From contig NC_082409.1 in assembly GCF_004011695.2 (NCBI RefSeq), positions 682,001-746,000 on the forward strand: a stretch of 64,000 nt of DNA, given 5' to 3'. The notes beneath the pieces are model-generated. The model did no database searches. It saw only the letters and a list, made by a program, of their open reading frames with translations, and was not told the origin of the DNA. This stretch comes from Ascochyta rabiei (taxonomy: Eukaryota > Ascomycota > Dothideomycetes > Pleosporales > Didymellaceae). Numbering within the stretch: position 1 is the stretch's first letter; each line of letters begins with the position of its first letter. This document shows, piece after piece, positions 11,972 through 22,525 of the stretch. Made by a program: the position numbers and the translations under genes.

Positions 11972-13630
11972 ATGCTGTCGCCAAACAGGATTCCTGCCAA
12001 GAGGACACATCGGGCATCGAGCACCTGGTCCAATGACTCTGGTTATGGTTCCGGCATCCACGAAGACGCAAAACTAAGCTGTATTGTAGGTGTAGCCTAT
12101 CGAGATCTGCTATCTGGTGCGCTTGCTAAACAACATCAGCTTGGCTCACGTGACATTGCCTCCGCACGTATCGGAGAGCCATTGGTCCCTCAGCCTGTCA
12201 GCCTTGGCATATATAGCCTTGCAAAGTTACAGCTCTACGACCAGGTTGCAATTAAGGAGGAGGAACACGGCTGTGGTTTTGATACACCTCGGCTACGCGT
12301 GTGCACCGCTCTCTCAACCACATCCTCCACTGACACTGTTTCACCCGCTTCACCCGCTTCACCCGTCGAAGTCAGACGTTCACGCGCAGGAAAGTCCAGC
12401 AAACTTCCCTCGCAGGCTGTGAGTCGCCTCAATGCCTGGCTTGATGCAAACCGACACCATCCATACCCAGATGCGGAGACAAAGCAGGCTTTAGCGGATA
12501 ATTGTGGCATTACAGTCAAGCAAGTCACCACGTGGTTCACCAACACCAGACAAAGACAACTGAAATCTCAAGAGACTGAAGCACCAAGGCTTGGAGATGG
12601 GGACGACCAAACCCCTATACAAACTTCAAGGAAGGGTAAGAAGAAGGACTATAGGCGCAGCAACGGCGCGTCGCCCATCGATGATTTACTGTCTCCTCCC
12701 CAACTTTCACCCTATGCCTCGAACTCGGATTATTCAGCCGGTGAAGGAGAGAATTGGCAGTGCACATTCTGCAACACCTCTCTGACGTCCAAATCCTGGC
12801 GTCGCCACGAAGAAACGCAACATCACCCAAAGTACCAGTGGACATGCCTTGCCTTTGGTCCTCAGATCCCGCTGCCATCTTGCTCCTCATCGATCTGCGC
12901 CTTTTGCGAGCTCCAGAATCCCGACGAGGACCACTTCCAGCGCTTCCATCGCATCGGAGATTGCCTGTGCAAGGATGCGAAAGAGCGGACATTTGGCCGA
13001 CCTGATCACCTCCAACAACATGCGAAGAATTTCCACAAGGTGACACAGCCACTTTCCGAGTTAGTACGTGATACATGGCGCATAGATGGCCCTGGGTTGA
13101 TTGTCGATAAGATCTGGCCCTGTGGGTTTTGCCAGGAACTGCTTTACACGTGGGATACAAGGCAGACACACATCGCGATGCACTTCAAGAGCGGTTCGAC
13201 GATGACAGAGTGGCGCACTTCGCAGTCAACGCGGCAGGGAGAGCACAGCAGCTTAAACGAATCTGCTGCTCTAGACGCTCTTGCCAGCATGGGCACCACC
13301 ATTGCAGGGCCCTCGACGCATCGTCCGTACCAGGTTCCCCAAACCAACATTGGAGCTGCCCAATCTTTGGAGCTTCAATCTGCTTCGACGACCACATTTA
13401 TGCCTGCTTCGGCAGGTATTCCAGACCTCGAATTCGACCCATTTTACGGGTGGGGCAATTCGATCGACACTTTCGTCCCATCAACTACTGATCTCATGCT
13501 GACGTACCCTCATGCAAGTATGATGCCAACCGCAACCCAGGGCAACGGCGCTTCGTCTGTGGACTATGTATGTGTAGGATTCGACCAATACGGCAGCCCG
13601 ATATACGAACGCAATGCCTGGAATCTGTAG
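11972..13630 (+). CDS. Homeobox (TALE/KN-like) plus C2H2 zinc-finger transcription factor A
   Basis: A single open frame of 552 residues. A homeodomain lies at about 141-200: a basic start, then HHPYPDAETKQALADNCGIT and the recognition helix VTTWFTNTRQRQLK, which is TALE/KN-like (WFxNxR). Downstream are Cys/His-rich finger-like segments from about residue 267: CTFCNTSLTSKSWRRHEETQH, CAFCELQNPDEDHFQRFH and CGFCQELLYTWDTRQTHIAMH. The protein is expected to act in the nucleus on DNA. Homeobox-C2H2 hybrids form a known Pezizomycotina regulator class, but the target here is unknown. A possible in-frame 54-nt intron (12086-12139, GT..AG with TTGCTAAAC) would remove residues about 39-56 without changing the frame. 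A second gene of the same architecture lies at 24919. Confidence 0.85.
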   Translation: MLSPNRIPAKRTHRASSTWSNDSGYGSGIHEDAKLSCIVGVAYRDLLSGALAKQHQLGSRDIASARIGEPLVPQPVSLGIYSLAKLQLYDQVAIKEEEHGCGFDTPRLRVCTALSTTSSTDTVSPASPASPVEVRRSRAGKSSKLPSQAVSRLNAWLDANRHHPYPDAETKQALADNCGITVKQVTTWFTNTRQRQLKSQETEAPRLGDGDDQTPIQTSRKGKKKDYRRSNGASPIDDLLSPPQLSPYASNSDYSAGEGENWQCTFCNTSLTSKSWRRHEETQHHPKYQWTCLAFGPQIPLPSCSSSICAFCELQNPDEDHFQRFHRIGDCLCKDAKERTFGRPDHLQQHAKNFHKVTQPLSELVRDTWRIDGPGLIVDKIWPCGFCQELLYTWDTRQTHIAMHFKSGSTMTEWRTSQSTRQGEHSSLNESAALDALASMGTTIAGPSTHRPYQVPQTNIGAAQSLELQSASTTTFMPASAGIPDLEFDPFYGWGNSIDTFVPSTTDLMLTYPHASMMPTATQGNGASSVDYVCVGFDQYGSPIYERNAWNL

Positions 13631-14525
13631 CGAAAGGTATAGATTGCTTTCTTCGGCGTTCGGTACATACTGGAATAGACTATAGATGGACATGGCAAGA
13701 TGGGAACGGATAGACGGTCTTGCATTTAGATGCAAATCTCCTAACAGTGTATCTCGTTAAATCAATCTACCAATGAACAAACATGAGTCAAGCTCTCATT
13801 ACACATCACACCAGCTTCTAAACATGCGCCCCTGATATCGGCATATCGCGATGAGCCACACACCACCTTGTACAAGACCATCAGAAAAAGAAGCGGGGCT
13901 TGGCAGAGTGGACTTTTGACACAAGCCGCAGCCGTACCTTATCCGCTAGCGCCTCTAAGAAAGCGCGCCACTCTTAATTACATCGCAGAGCCAGCGGCTC
14001 TAGCATCGGAACGGCACTGGGTGAGCCCAGCATTTGCAAACCCTCAGTGCACTCTTGATCCCAGCATCTCGGTACCTATTTCGCTAAAGCCTGCGCCCTG
14101 ACTAGCTACACAGTACAGACAGCCAGGCAATGCACACCTCCCAAGCTGATAAAAGCACCAAACAAAAGCTGGGTCAAAGGACACGCTTCGCGGTGGGTGG
14201 ACGGCAAGTGTGCGGGAATTTTGCCTGTTGAGATTTAGCTCTGAGCAGCGTGCGAAGGACGGTGAGTAGGCGGTGCGGTCTGCTGAGCCCGCGAGGCTTT
14301 GTTGCGCAGGGACGTCGGAAGATGCACTTGACAAGACGGGTGGGTTGGGATCCAGACTGTGGGGAATGTGGGGCTGGCGGTATGGGAATTGGGCCGAGGA
14401 GCAGGAAGTACGAAGATCGGAGGGGGGGAATTGTTGGTATTGAATTATTTTTTCTCGATGATTTGGTATCATAAGGTAGAGAGCTATGTAGAGTTCTGGC
14501 GCTCGAGAGTCGTGGTATTGTGCCC
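13631..14525. other. Convergent intergenic region
   Basis: This stretch between the 3' ends of the homeobox gene (+) and the CoA-transferase (-) has no convincing coding capacity. It should contain both polyadenylation regions. Nothing else is recognisable. Confidence 0.45.
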
Positions 14526-16311
14526 TTATGCTTTCAGCATGTCTTCGTCGACTTCCCAGTCGTCCCAGGTGGGCTTGTCGTAGCCGTTGGGTCTAGAGCT
14601 GCGCAAGAAGCCGTTCCAGTATCCCTCGATGCCAACAACCGGTTTGATAGTCTTGACCTCTGCGTCAAAAGCCGTGCTGAAGCAAGCTTGCATATGTCGC
14701 GGCTCGAATAGTTCAGGGTGTGTCCTTCTCATCGTCTTCAGTGCTCGCTTGCCAACTTCATCGACCGAGTCGTGGTGTCTCAGACCGAAGAAGTCAGCAT
14801 CGTGCTCCTGCCGCAGCTTGGCCATCATCTTGTCGTCGTACAGACCGAGCTGTAGCAGGTAGATGTCGTATTGAACAAGGGATGTAGTGCCGATGTAGCT
14901 GCCACCGGACTTTGCTCGTCTGTAGAGACCGACCAGCGCCGCTATGGTACCCATACAACCTGTGCCGTAGTCACTCATAGGGAAGGGTGGTACAACAGGC
15001 TCCTGCAGACCCATGGCGTGACCTTGAGCCCAGGCAACACCTGTAACGCAGTCTGCAATCTGCTGCCAGCCAGGTCGGGATGACCAGGGTCCAACGTGTC
15101 CGAAGCAGTTCTCAGCAACGTATACGAAACCACGTCCACGCTGTTTGGCAATCTCCTGTAATTGTTTGGGGCCGTAACCGAGACGATTCAGGCTGCCTGG
15201 TCGGTAGCCGTCCAACACGACGTCCGCTGATTCAAGCAGCTTTTCGAAAGTCTCGCGGTCATTTGGTTGCTTCAGGTTTAGATCTGCAGTGTGCTTGCCA
15301 ACATTGGCGTCTACTTGGAAGAAGGGAACGTCTGAGAGATGTGGTGCTGTGACCTTGATGACCTCCGCACCGTACTCGGCAAGCCCACGGCCCATGGCTG
15401 GACCGGCTATGATCCTGCAAAGTTCGAGGACTCGGATGCCAGCAAGAATCTGAGGCTTTGGTGCAGCTGAAGGCTTGAATGGGAAGGGAGTAGGTGGTGT
15501 CTCTGTTTCTAGTGTGTCGACCTTCCATGGGGGCTGTTGGAGGAGATCCTGCCCGTGCTGTGTTGACTGGAAGTCTTCCCACTTCAAGCAAGTGACGCCT
15601 GCTTGCTTGATCTGCGAGTTCATTTCTTCGAGCTGATCGACAGTGAACTGTTTGACGTGGTCTTCAATGATCTTGATGCACTCATGGTAGTCGGTAAGGT
15701 CTGGGCGGTGACCTTCCAGACCAATCATGTTGAGAGCCTTGGTCGCTTCCAGAGAGCCGTGGAGATGGAAGTATTCTCCCGGGTTCTTGGTCTCGTACAA
15801 ATTGGCAGATAGTCGGCGGTACTGAATAGACTGGGCTTGTAACAGGTCGGTGTCTGCAAGATTTAGCTGGCTGCTGGAAAGAGGCCCAAAAACACGGTCT
15901 ACCTTTCAAGAGCTTCTTCACTTTTGGGTTCGCCTTGTCCATGCCGCCAACAGTGGCAAGGTATGTCGAGAACAGGAAGGCTGTTGCCCTCTCCAAATCG
16001 ACATCGATGTTTCTTGGCTTGGGCCCATCTTGGAGATCGGCTATGGCGGAGGCTACGCCTGCCTCGACCGCTTTCAGTGCTGTGATGGCTTCTGTTTGCT
16101 TGAGCGGACTCGGAAAGTATGGACTTCCAGTGTTGGCTGTGGAGAAATGTGCTTTGGCTATGTGGGCGAGGGATTCTCTGGGAAGGTTGTCCTTTGCCTT
16201 GACTAGCAACTGCTCAAGAGCTGTCTTGGTGCCATTGACAAGCGTGTAGACATGTGAGTGCTCGGTTGTGTGTCCCTTTGCGTCAGTGTCAGATCCAAGA
16301 TAGGGTGCCAT
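14526..16311 (-). CDS. Family III CoA-transferase (CaiB/BaiF, alpha-methylacyl-CoA racemase-like)
   Basis: Two exons, 16311-15903 and 15853-14526, give 578 residues; the 49-nt intron splices K-G into DTDLLQAQ. A helical N-terminal extension of about 260 residues precedes the CoA-transferase III fold, recognised by LAGIRVLELCRIIAGPAMGR, LAEYGAEVIKV, KHTADLNLKQP, ADVVLDGYRPGSLNRLGYG and VYVAENCFGHVGPW. The Asp in FPMSDYGTGCMG fits the residue that forms the aspartyl-CoA intermediate in this family (inferred). It should move CoA between carboxylic acids or racemise a 2-methylacyl-CoA; the substrate is not predictable. Fungal two-domain members of this size are common. It is transcribed divergently from the Zn2Cys6 regulator, with 658 bp between the starts, so co-regulation is possible. 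Confidence 0.88.
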
Positions 16312-16969
16312 GTTGTGAGCCAGCAGAGCAGGAAAATGTGCAAAAAGTCAGATGAGAAAGACAAAAGCTTGGGACGACTGAAAGAGAGGGACCGGAAGTC
16401 GTATCGGCGTGCGGGAAGCCGTTGTAAGCTTTTCCGACACCCCAGGCTTGACATGGCAAACCATCTCGGATGCTAACCGCACCCTGCATGATGTGTTCAA
16501 CGGCTGCACTCAAGTGTCCGGTCAGGCTCAGGATCGCCCTGTGATGAGGTAAGGCGGCTCTGGCTCTGGCTCTCGCTCTAGCTAGCTCTGGATCTGGATC
16601 TGCAAGCCCCAATGACGCCGCTGCAACACGGATAGGCCTCGGCAGCATCCCGGCGAAGCACGTGCTCACTCCCAGCACTGCAGCTGCCCTGGGTGTGCTA
16701 TTTGGTTCACAACCACAAAGACTCGACAGCCTGCAGTGTCTCTGACATCGACGATTCGCCGGACGCAGCGCACTCGGTGAGGGTTGCAGCACCCCTCACT
16801 CGTCATCCTTGAGGGGAAGCGCGAGCTACGGGGCCTTTTGTGCTAATTGCCTTGCCCAACTCCATTCGTCGTCCCTCATCCGACACTCACTCATCCATCG
16901 GAAGCCTCTCCCCAGCAAGCTATCGCGACGTTGCGACGTTACACGTGACTGCCGCGGCCCTCAGAGCTA
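16312..16969. promoter_or_regulatory. Divergent promoter region, CoA-transferase / Zn2Cys6 regulator
   Basis: Orientation implies a shared upstream region. It includes a run of CTGGCTCTGGCTCTCGCTC-type repeats near 16558-16600 and an ACACGTGA box at 16941-16948. Zn2Cys6 proteins often bind paired CGG triplets, but no clear pair could be assigned by eye. Confidence 0.4.
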
Positions 16970-19900
16970 ATGACACGCCCAAAGGTTCCGCCTGGTCAGT
17001 CTGCACGTCGTCGGTGAAACTGCTGCATCAGTACTAACATGGCTGTCTGCAGAGCAGCGGCAGCGCACTGCCCAGGCATGCGAGAGCTGCAAGAGGAGAA
17101 AGCAAAAGGCGAGTCAGCACCACCTTTGACACCTGCAGTGCAGCTGCATCGCGCAGTCGCATGATGTTCGCGAAGAGCTCAGACGTGTTTTCCATCGGCT
17201 GAATCCTCGGATAGCGATCCTCGCTCCATGGAGCAGTCCACCGCCGAGGTCGTTGTTGAATCCGCCGTTGCTCGCGTCGAGTGTCGCTGAAGTGTGGGTC
17301 CTGGACTAACACGCATCAAGTGCAACGGCCTCTGCCCATGTAACACATGTGATAAGGTACGTCCTTTGTATGGTACAGATGGAGCCGGCCACGCGCTTTT
17401 CGAAAGATTCTTCGAGCATTGTCTTGGGTTTTACCCTCGCTCTTCAGCATAGTGCGAGACGACGAACAAGACTGCCGTCTTGGTTGCGCGAGTACTCATT
17501 CTGCGCTTGACTGGTAGCAATCTCAGAAGCCGTTGTAGTGACACTTGTTGTTTTCTGCGCTGTCGTACAACGATGAAATCATCTGGAGAGAACGAGGGCA
17601 CATCATCTGAAGTCAACAACAGCTACTCGAATTCGGTGCATGTGGTCGGCTCTCTCGTCTTTGCCTTCTCCTGCTTATCAATCAAGCTTACAGTAGTAGC
17701 GAAAGTTCACCTGCATTTACACTGACCGAGAGCCCGGTTCTCCTGCCGACGATGGCCCACCAGCCAAAAGGCAAGCAATCCAGGAGGTGGAGGACAGCTC
17801 TTACGACACGCCCAGTAAGGGCAACCAACACACGTCACCACTAGCCCCCATCAGACGAAAGTCTTCTGCCGCCACCCGTCCAACCCCACGAGCACAGGAT
17901 GTGGGCCCAAGCCTCCTAAGTGACAAGCAGGAAACACCTTTCAAGTCTTCTTGTGCCAGGCCAAGCGTGGAAATAGTAAACACATTCCAGCAATTACCAA
18001 CCAGCAACATACATGGAGCCGGGGACCATCTACCAGCCCGCTCTCGTGGTACTACTGTCGGCAGCGGCCCTGACGAGGAAGCCGTGATATACAGTCAAAG
18101 TCGCATGCTGCAGGACCCCACCGGTCGAGTTCTTTACATTGGAGATTCGGCGACACTCTCATTTCTCCAACTCCTGCGCATGATGGTAGAGACTGTTGCA
18201 GGAGCGTCGCCTTTTACCAACGATCCCCGACGTCACAAGATTGTCGAAGGGCAGTACTCGCTTCCTTCAGGCTACAGACACACCCATCTGCTTCCTGACA
18301 TGCAGACTGCTCGAGTACTTGCAGATGCTTTCTTCATTAACACGCATGGGCTGTTACAGGTATTCGAACAGGACCGCTTCCTGGAAGAGATGGAGGCATG
18401 TTACTCCGATCCGTTCCAGGTCCAACCCCCGTGGCTTTGCCTCCTGAACATGGTATTTGCTATAGGGCTCACCATGGCCACGCCGCTTTCCGGAAGCCCT
18501 GAAGCGCTTATCATCGATAAGCTCCGCAGTGAGCACCTAGACCGAGCAGAAGTGTTCTATTTGAACGCTAAGAGTCTCAATGATCCCATGAACGGTCTTG
18601 AAGACCAAGACTTCTGGTCTGTTCAGGCCCTTCTGCTTATGTCTGTGTACATGCTCGCCAAATCCAAGAGAAACACTGCGTTTGCTTTACTTGGCATGGC
18701 AGCCCGTTCGGCGCATGCACTCGGTCTTCACCGAGAATAAACGATGGTGATTTTCAGCCCAGAAGAGCAGACACAGCGAAAGAATCTTTGGAGGTCAATA
18801 TTTGTCCTTGATCGACTACTCTCTTGTTCGTTGGGTCGACCTACAGCCATCCTCGAAGACGACTGTTCAGGTGATACACTTCAGCCTTCCGAACCGCGAC
18901 TGGAACAACCGTTCACGATCAACCCCGCGCCGGGCTTCAACGAGACTGGGCCATGTGCGTTGGAGGCTACCGTGCGAAGCTGTTCCGTCATTGGTGTGAT
19001 TCTCCGCAAAGTCTACCAGCAGCGCAAGATCAGCACACGGCTGGCACAGGAAATCGCAGATATCTGCAAGTCATGGCCGCGCGCACTTCCTTCCATTCTG
19101 CATTGGCGACAGGCAGCCAATGCATCGCCAAGTCAGGGCGTGGCCATTCTTCACGTCAACTTGTTCTATTGCCATTCCATCATCCTGTTGACACGGCCGT
19201 TCTTCCTCTACATTTTGAATCTGGAGACGCAACGGCATGTCAACCAAAACCAGCCTGGACCACGAGGACCCAGACCGTATTTACGCATGGAGAAGTTTAG
19301 CGAAGCCTGTGTGATCGCCTCGACTCACACGATCCTCTTGGTGCAAAACGCTTTCGATGCTGGCTATCTGTCGAGACGTAACCCTGCTGTCATCTACTTC
19401 CTCTTCGCTGCGACCTTGGTCATCCTTGCCAACGAATTCGCGGGGCTCTATCGGGTAGATGCTTCGGACACTTGCATCACCAATGCAGTCAACATCATGA
19501 GCTACTGCGCCGAGAGCGACCAACAAGCCAGCCGCCTTGTCTACATCCTCATCACATTTCGCGATGTCGTGGCGGAGCAACGCATGCGTCGCAAGCAAAG
19601 CCAAGGCGGAAACACCAACCTACCCAGCATCTCGTCGCACCTGTACGGCGTAGCAGCCCCCGTACAGCCACTCGCCCAACAGCCCAACGCAGGCCTGGCC
19701 AGCTCGACAGACCCCATCAACGGAACCACTCGTCTGCACCAAGTTCCCATCCACATCTATCCAGGCATGCAAACCGCGCCCCTCGACGCCTCACCGCCTG
19801 CCTTCCAACCAGCACCACCAGCACCACCACCACCTCCTCCTCCTCCACATCTCGCGCACGCGCACTCTCACTCGCATGCAAACTTGGCTCAGCTCTCGCC

Positions 19901-20294
19901 CCCGCAAAGCGACTTCTCCGTGCACCTCTCGCCCATCCAAGACTTTCCCAACTCGGCGCCGGGATCGGACAGCTACCACGTAGGCACCAACGCGCTGAAG
20001 ACGCCGTCGCAGGCGCCCAGTCTAAGCACGATGCTGGATCTGAGCGCGCTGGACAATACGCGGGTGCCGAGCCTGCACAGTGAGGAGAGCGGGCTGGACG
20101 AGCACATCGACTTTGATGCGCTGTGGGCGTGGCCGAGCACGACGCCGGGGATGGGGAGTCCGCAGCCGGGCGGTGGAGAGGCGGGCGGGAGCGCGAGTGT
20201 AGTGAATGGAGGTCCGCTTGGTGGTGGAGGGGAAGGGGCGCCGGTGCCGCTGTTTGGGATCAGCCATGAGGGGCCTGGGGAGAGGGAGCAGTAG
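16970..20294 (+). pseudogene. Zn2Cys6 fungal transcription factor interrupted by one in-frame TAA
   Basis: Four exons are inferred: 16970-16994, 17053-17108, 17321-17356 and 17700-20294. The start reads MTRPKVPPEQRQRTAQACES and continues through the zinc cluster, with cysteines in CESCKRRKQKC, CPCNTC and the later FTCIYT, spread over three exons. The middle region carries IGDSATLSFLQLLRMMVE and the fungal-specific regulator domain, with FSPEEQTQRKNLWRSIFVLDRLLSC. Codon 386 (18738-18740) is TAA between ALGLHRE and TMVIFSPEEQ. The frame is uninterrupted on both sides and the flanking residues match the conserved domain, so one substitution explains it. About 517 codons follow, ending in Pro-rich and Gly-rich tracts. 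The intact family member would be a nuclear activator, perhaps ASG1-like (weak). Alternatives are sequencing error or readthrough. Intron 2 appears to use a GC donor. Confidence 0.75.
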
Positions 20295-20408
20295 GTCTGG
20301 ACGGGGAAGCGATACCCAGCATCGGCCACGGCAAGGTCCTCCCAGGTGGAGGTCTGGATAAGGAAGCGAAACCCAGCATCGGACACTGCACGGTCCTCCA
20401 AGGTGAAG
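20295..20408. repeat. Tandem duplication of about 57 bp
   Basis: Two adjacent copies, starting at about 20295 and 20351, share the cores ggaagcga-acccagcatcgg and cggtcctccaaggtg with several substitutions. The pair lies directly after the stop codon of the Zn2Cys6 regulator, so it is in its 3' flank. It is a local duplication of unknown role. Confidence 0.7.
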
Positions 20409-20452
20409 GTGTGTGGTATTGGTGCTGTAAAACAGAAAGCAACCGGGGTATT

Positions 20453-20505
20453 TCCAAATCCAAACCCAAATCCAAATCCAAATCCAAATCCAAATCCAAA
20501 TGCAG
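20453..20505. repeat. (CAAATC)n hexanucleotide microsatellite
   Basis: About seven to eight CCAAAT/CAAATC units lie in the convergent gap between the Zn2Cys6 regulator and RPC11. The first units are slightly degenerate and the later ones exact. This is typical slippage DNA. Confidence 0.9.
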
Positions 20506-20560
20506 ACTACCAAGCGCGCTCCCAAACTCCTATGCATGCTCTTCCCGTCGACATGGCCGT

Positions 20561-21088
20561 CTACTCGCGCCACTCCTTTGCGCATGAGGTGCACTTGTAG
20601 AAGGCCGTCATGGGCTCATCAGCACTGCGAATCTGCAGCTGATACCAATACGCCCGATCATTCCTACACTTTTCATTCGGACATTGGACTGTCGCACGTG
20701 TCAGCACAGGCGCCTCTTCTCCCTTTTTCCTTTCCCGTCGCTCGCACAAGACGACGACAACAACAACAAGCAAGGAGACAACTGGACAGCGCACCTTCCG
20801 TCTTATCGACGTTGTCCCACGCGCCCTTGCCGCCCAGGATGTCCTCGACCTCCTTCTTCTTCAGGTACTTGCGCTCGTAGTAGCGCTTGTTGATGACGAA
20901 GTGGTACGGGCAGGTCAGGCACTCGAAGCGGTTCTGGCCCACGTATTGCTCGATGGTGGGATCGCCGGGGGGCACGCGCGAGACGCGCAGCATGTTGCTG
21001 CAGGTGGGACAGACTGGGTGGGTGGGTTAGCGGGGAAGACAGGGCGAGGGGACATGGGTGGGGGGGGGGGGGGCGCACAGAGGAGCAT
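20561..21088 (-). CDS. RPC11: RNA polymerase III subunit RPC11 (RPC10/C11), TFIIS-like
   Basis: Three exons, 21088-21079, 21013-20795 and 20688-20561, give 118 residues, the usual size. The first coding exon is only 10 nt (MLL plus one base). The N-terminal zinc ribbon uses C5, C8, C35 and C38 (FCPTCSNMLRVSR, FECLTCPYHF). The C-terminal TFIIS-type ribbon uses C79, C84, C109 and C112, with the catalytic hairpin QIRSADEP (D100-E101). C11 stimulates RNA cleavage by Pol III and is needed for termination and reinitiation on tRNA and 5S genes. The three-exon model is supported because each junction restores family sequence, for example the splice into VQCPNEKC. Intron 1 contains a run of 16 G on the + strand. 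The gene is divergent from the YAR1-like gene. Confidence 0.93.
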
Positions 21089-21471
21089 CGTGGGTGACTG
21101 GGGATGTGTGGGTGAAGGTGAAGGTGAATGTGAAGGTGAATGAGCCCAGAGGTGTGACGACGGCAAGGCTTCGAGAAAGTTACAGTGGACCCTGGCGCTA
21201 GGCTGGAAGGGGGAGCGCGGGGCGTTGGGTTGGTTGATGGTTGACGCGGCGTGGGCGGCTGAAACATTCGTGTTCTGTCTCACCGCATTGTACGAGCTGG
21301 TGCTGTGAAAGACGTCCGGGGTTTCTCCCTGCACCCACCCGCCTTTCCACCGAACCTCTGCGCTTCCAGCACTCCCCCCCCAACTTCCTTTGCGCACCGC
21401 GAGAGGAACAGCAACGCCGACACCGCCGCCCTACCCCGCACAGCACCACCGTACCCACGCCGCAGCTCACC
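21089..21471. promoter_or_regulatory. Divergent promoter, RPC11 / YAR1-like
   Basis: Only 383 bp separate the two start codons, so the promoter is probably shared. A GGTGAA-type repeat occupies about 21115-21141 next to the RPC11 start. No PAC or RRPE box, the usual yeast ribosome-biogenesis motifs, could be found by eye. Confidence 0.5.
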
Positions 21472-22155
21472 ATGGCGGACGAAGATGTACTGCGTCCTAG
21501 GAATGGACACGTGGGGAAGACTACTGACGAACCCAGGGCGCGTCACCCCGCGAGCTGATCCTCGAAGCCTGCCGCCGCAACAACACGGACCTCCTCGAAG
21601 AAACCATCGCAGGCCTGGCATCCTCTGCAACGAAAGCCGGGAAGGAGCCCGCTGCGCACGTGGCGCAGGTGCTGAACGCGGCGCGAGACGGCATGGGGAA
21701 CGGGTGTTTGCATGTCGCGGCTACGTATGGGAGTTGTACGTCCCTCCACTCTCTCTCTCTCTCTCCGTACTTCCCACCACATCAAACATCGTGCTAATCT
21801 GCCTGCGCTGGTTCTAGACGAAATCCTCGACATCCTGCTCGACCAAGAAGGCCTCGAGATCGAGCTGACAGACCGCATGGAATCGGACACGCCGCTGCAC
21901 AAAGCCGCGCGCTATGCCAACTCGCTCAGCCAAGCCGACTGGCCCGCCGCCATGCCCATAGTCGACATCCTGCTCGACGCCGGCTGCGATCCTAGGATAC
22001 GGAACAAGGCGAAGCTGAAGCCGATCGAGCTGGTCGATCCGCGCAATACCGAGCTGCGGGATATGCTGCGCAAGGGCGAGTTTGCCATGATGATGGGTGG
22101 GGATGTGGTGGAGGAGGATGAGGGCGCGGGCGGGAGTGCGAGTGACAGCGAGTAG
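21472..22155 (+). CDS. Small ankyrin-repeat protein, YAR1-like
   Basis: Three exons are inferred, 21472-21486, 21537-21735 and 21818-22155, giving 183 residues. The start reads MADEDGASPRELILEACRRN. Ankyrin-type segments are GNGCLHVAATYGSYEILDIL, DTPLHKAARYANS and MPIVDILLDAGCDPRIRNKA, and the C-terminus is acidic (VVEEDEGAGGSASDSE). Size, two to three ankyrin repeats and an acidic tail resemble yeast YAR1, the Rps3 chaperone for 40S biogenesis, but the match is by architecture only. Exon 1 is just 15 nt. The 50-nt first intron (CTGAC branch point) is chosen because it joins MADED directly to GASPRELI. Its neighbours RPC11 and UTP15 also serve ribosome production. Confidence 0.85.
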
Positions 22156-22525
22156 GGGGATGTGTGGCTGGGAATGGATAGATGGATGGACTGGTCACAC
22201 CTCTCTGACTTTTGTCTGGACGCCAACCCTCCCTGCTTGGAAGAAGAAGTCGAAGGAACAAAAGTCCGTTCATCGCCGTCACAGATTCCTTCCGATCCAG
22301 CGCATTCCATCTTCAAAAAATGTACATTGCACACCGTTCCATCATACCACATTTTTCAAAGCGTAGAATGCCTATCCGGAGCGCAGAACAAGCAGCCTCC
22401 CGCCCACTTTTCTCTAGAGAGAGGCTATCAAAAAGGCCTCGTCGAACCTGCCAGAACGCCAACGCTATGCAAAGTCAAACAAGAGGCATACCCAGCCATG
22501 CACGCATGCATCCTCGGTTGCACGG
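22156..22525. other. Convergent intergenic region, YAR1-like / UTP15
   Basis: This 370-bp stretch between two 3' ends shows nothing recognisable beyond possible polyadenylation sequence (a CAAAAAATG-like stretch near 22315). Confidence 0.45.

Noticed and set aside
18706..18760. A 35-nt intron that would remove the internal TAA of the Zn2Cys6 gene
   Set aside because: It is too short for a fungal intron and would delete the conserved GLHRE-TMVIFS segment.
20453..20505. CAAATC tract as a possible telomere-like repeat
   Set aside because: The unit is not the TTAGGG type, it is internal and flanked by single-copy genes; it is a microsatellite.
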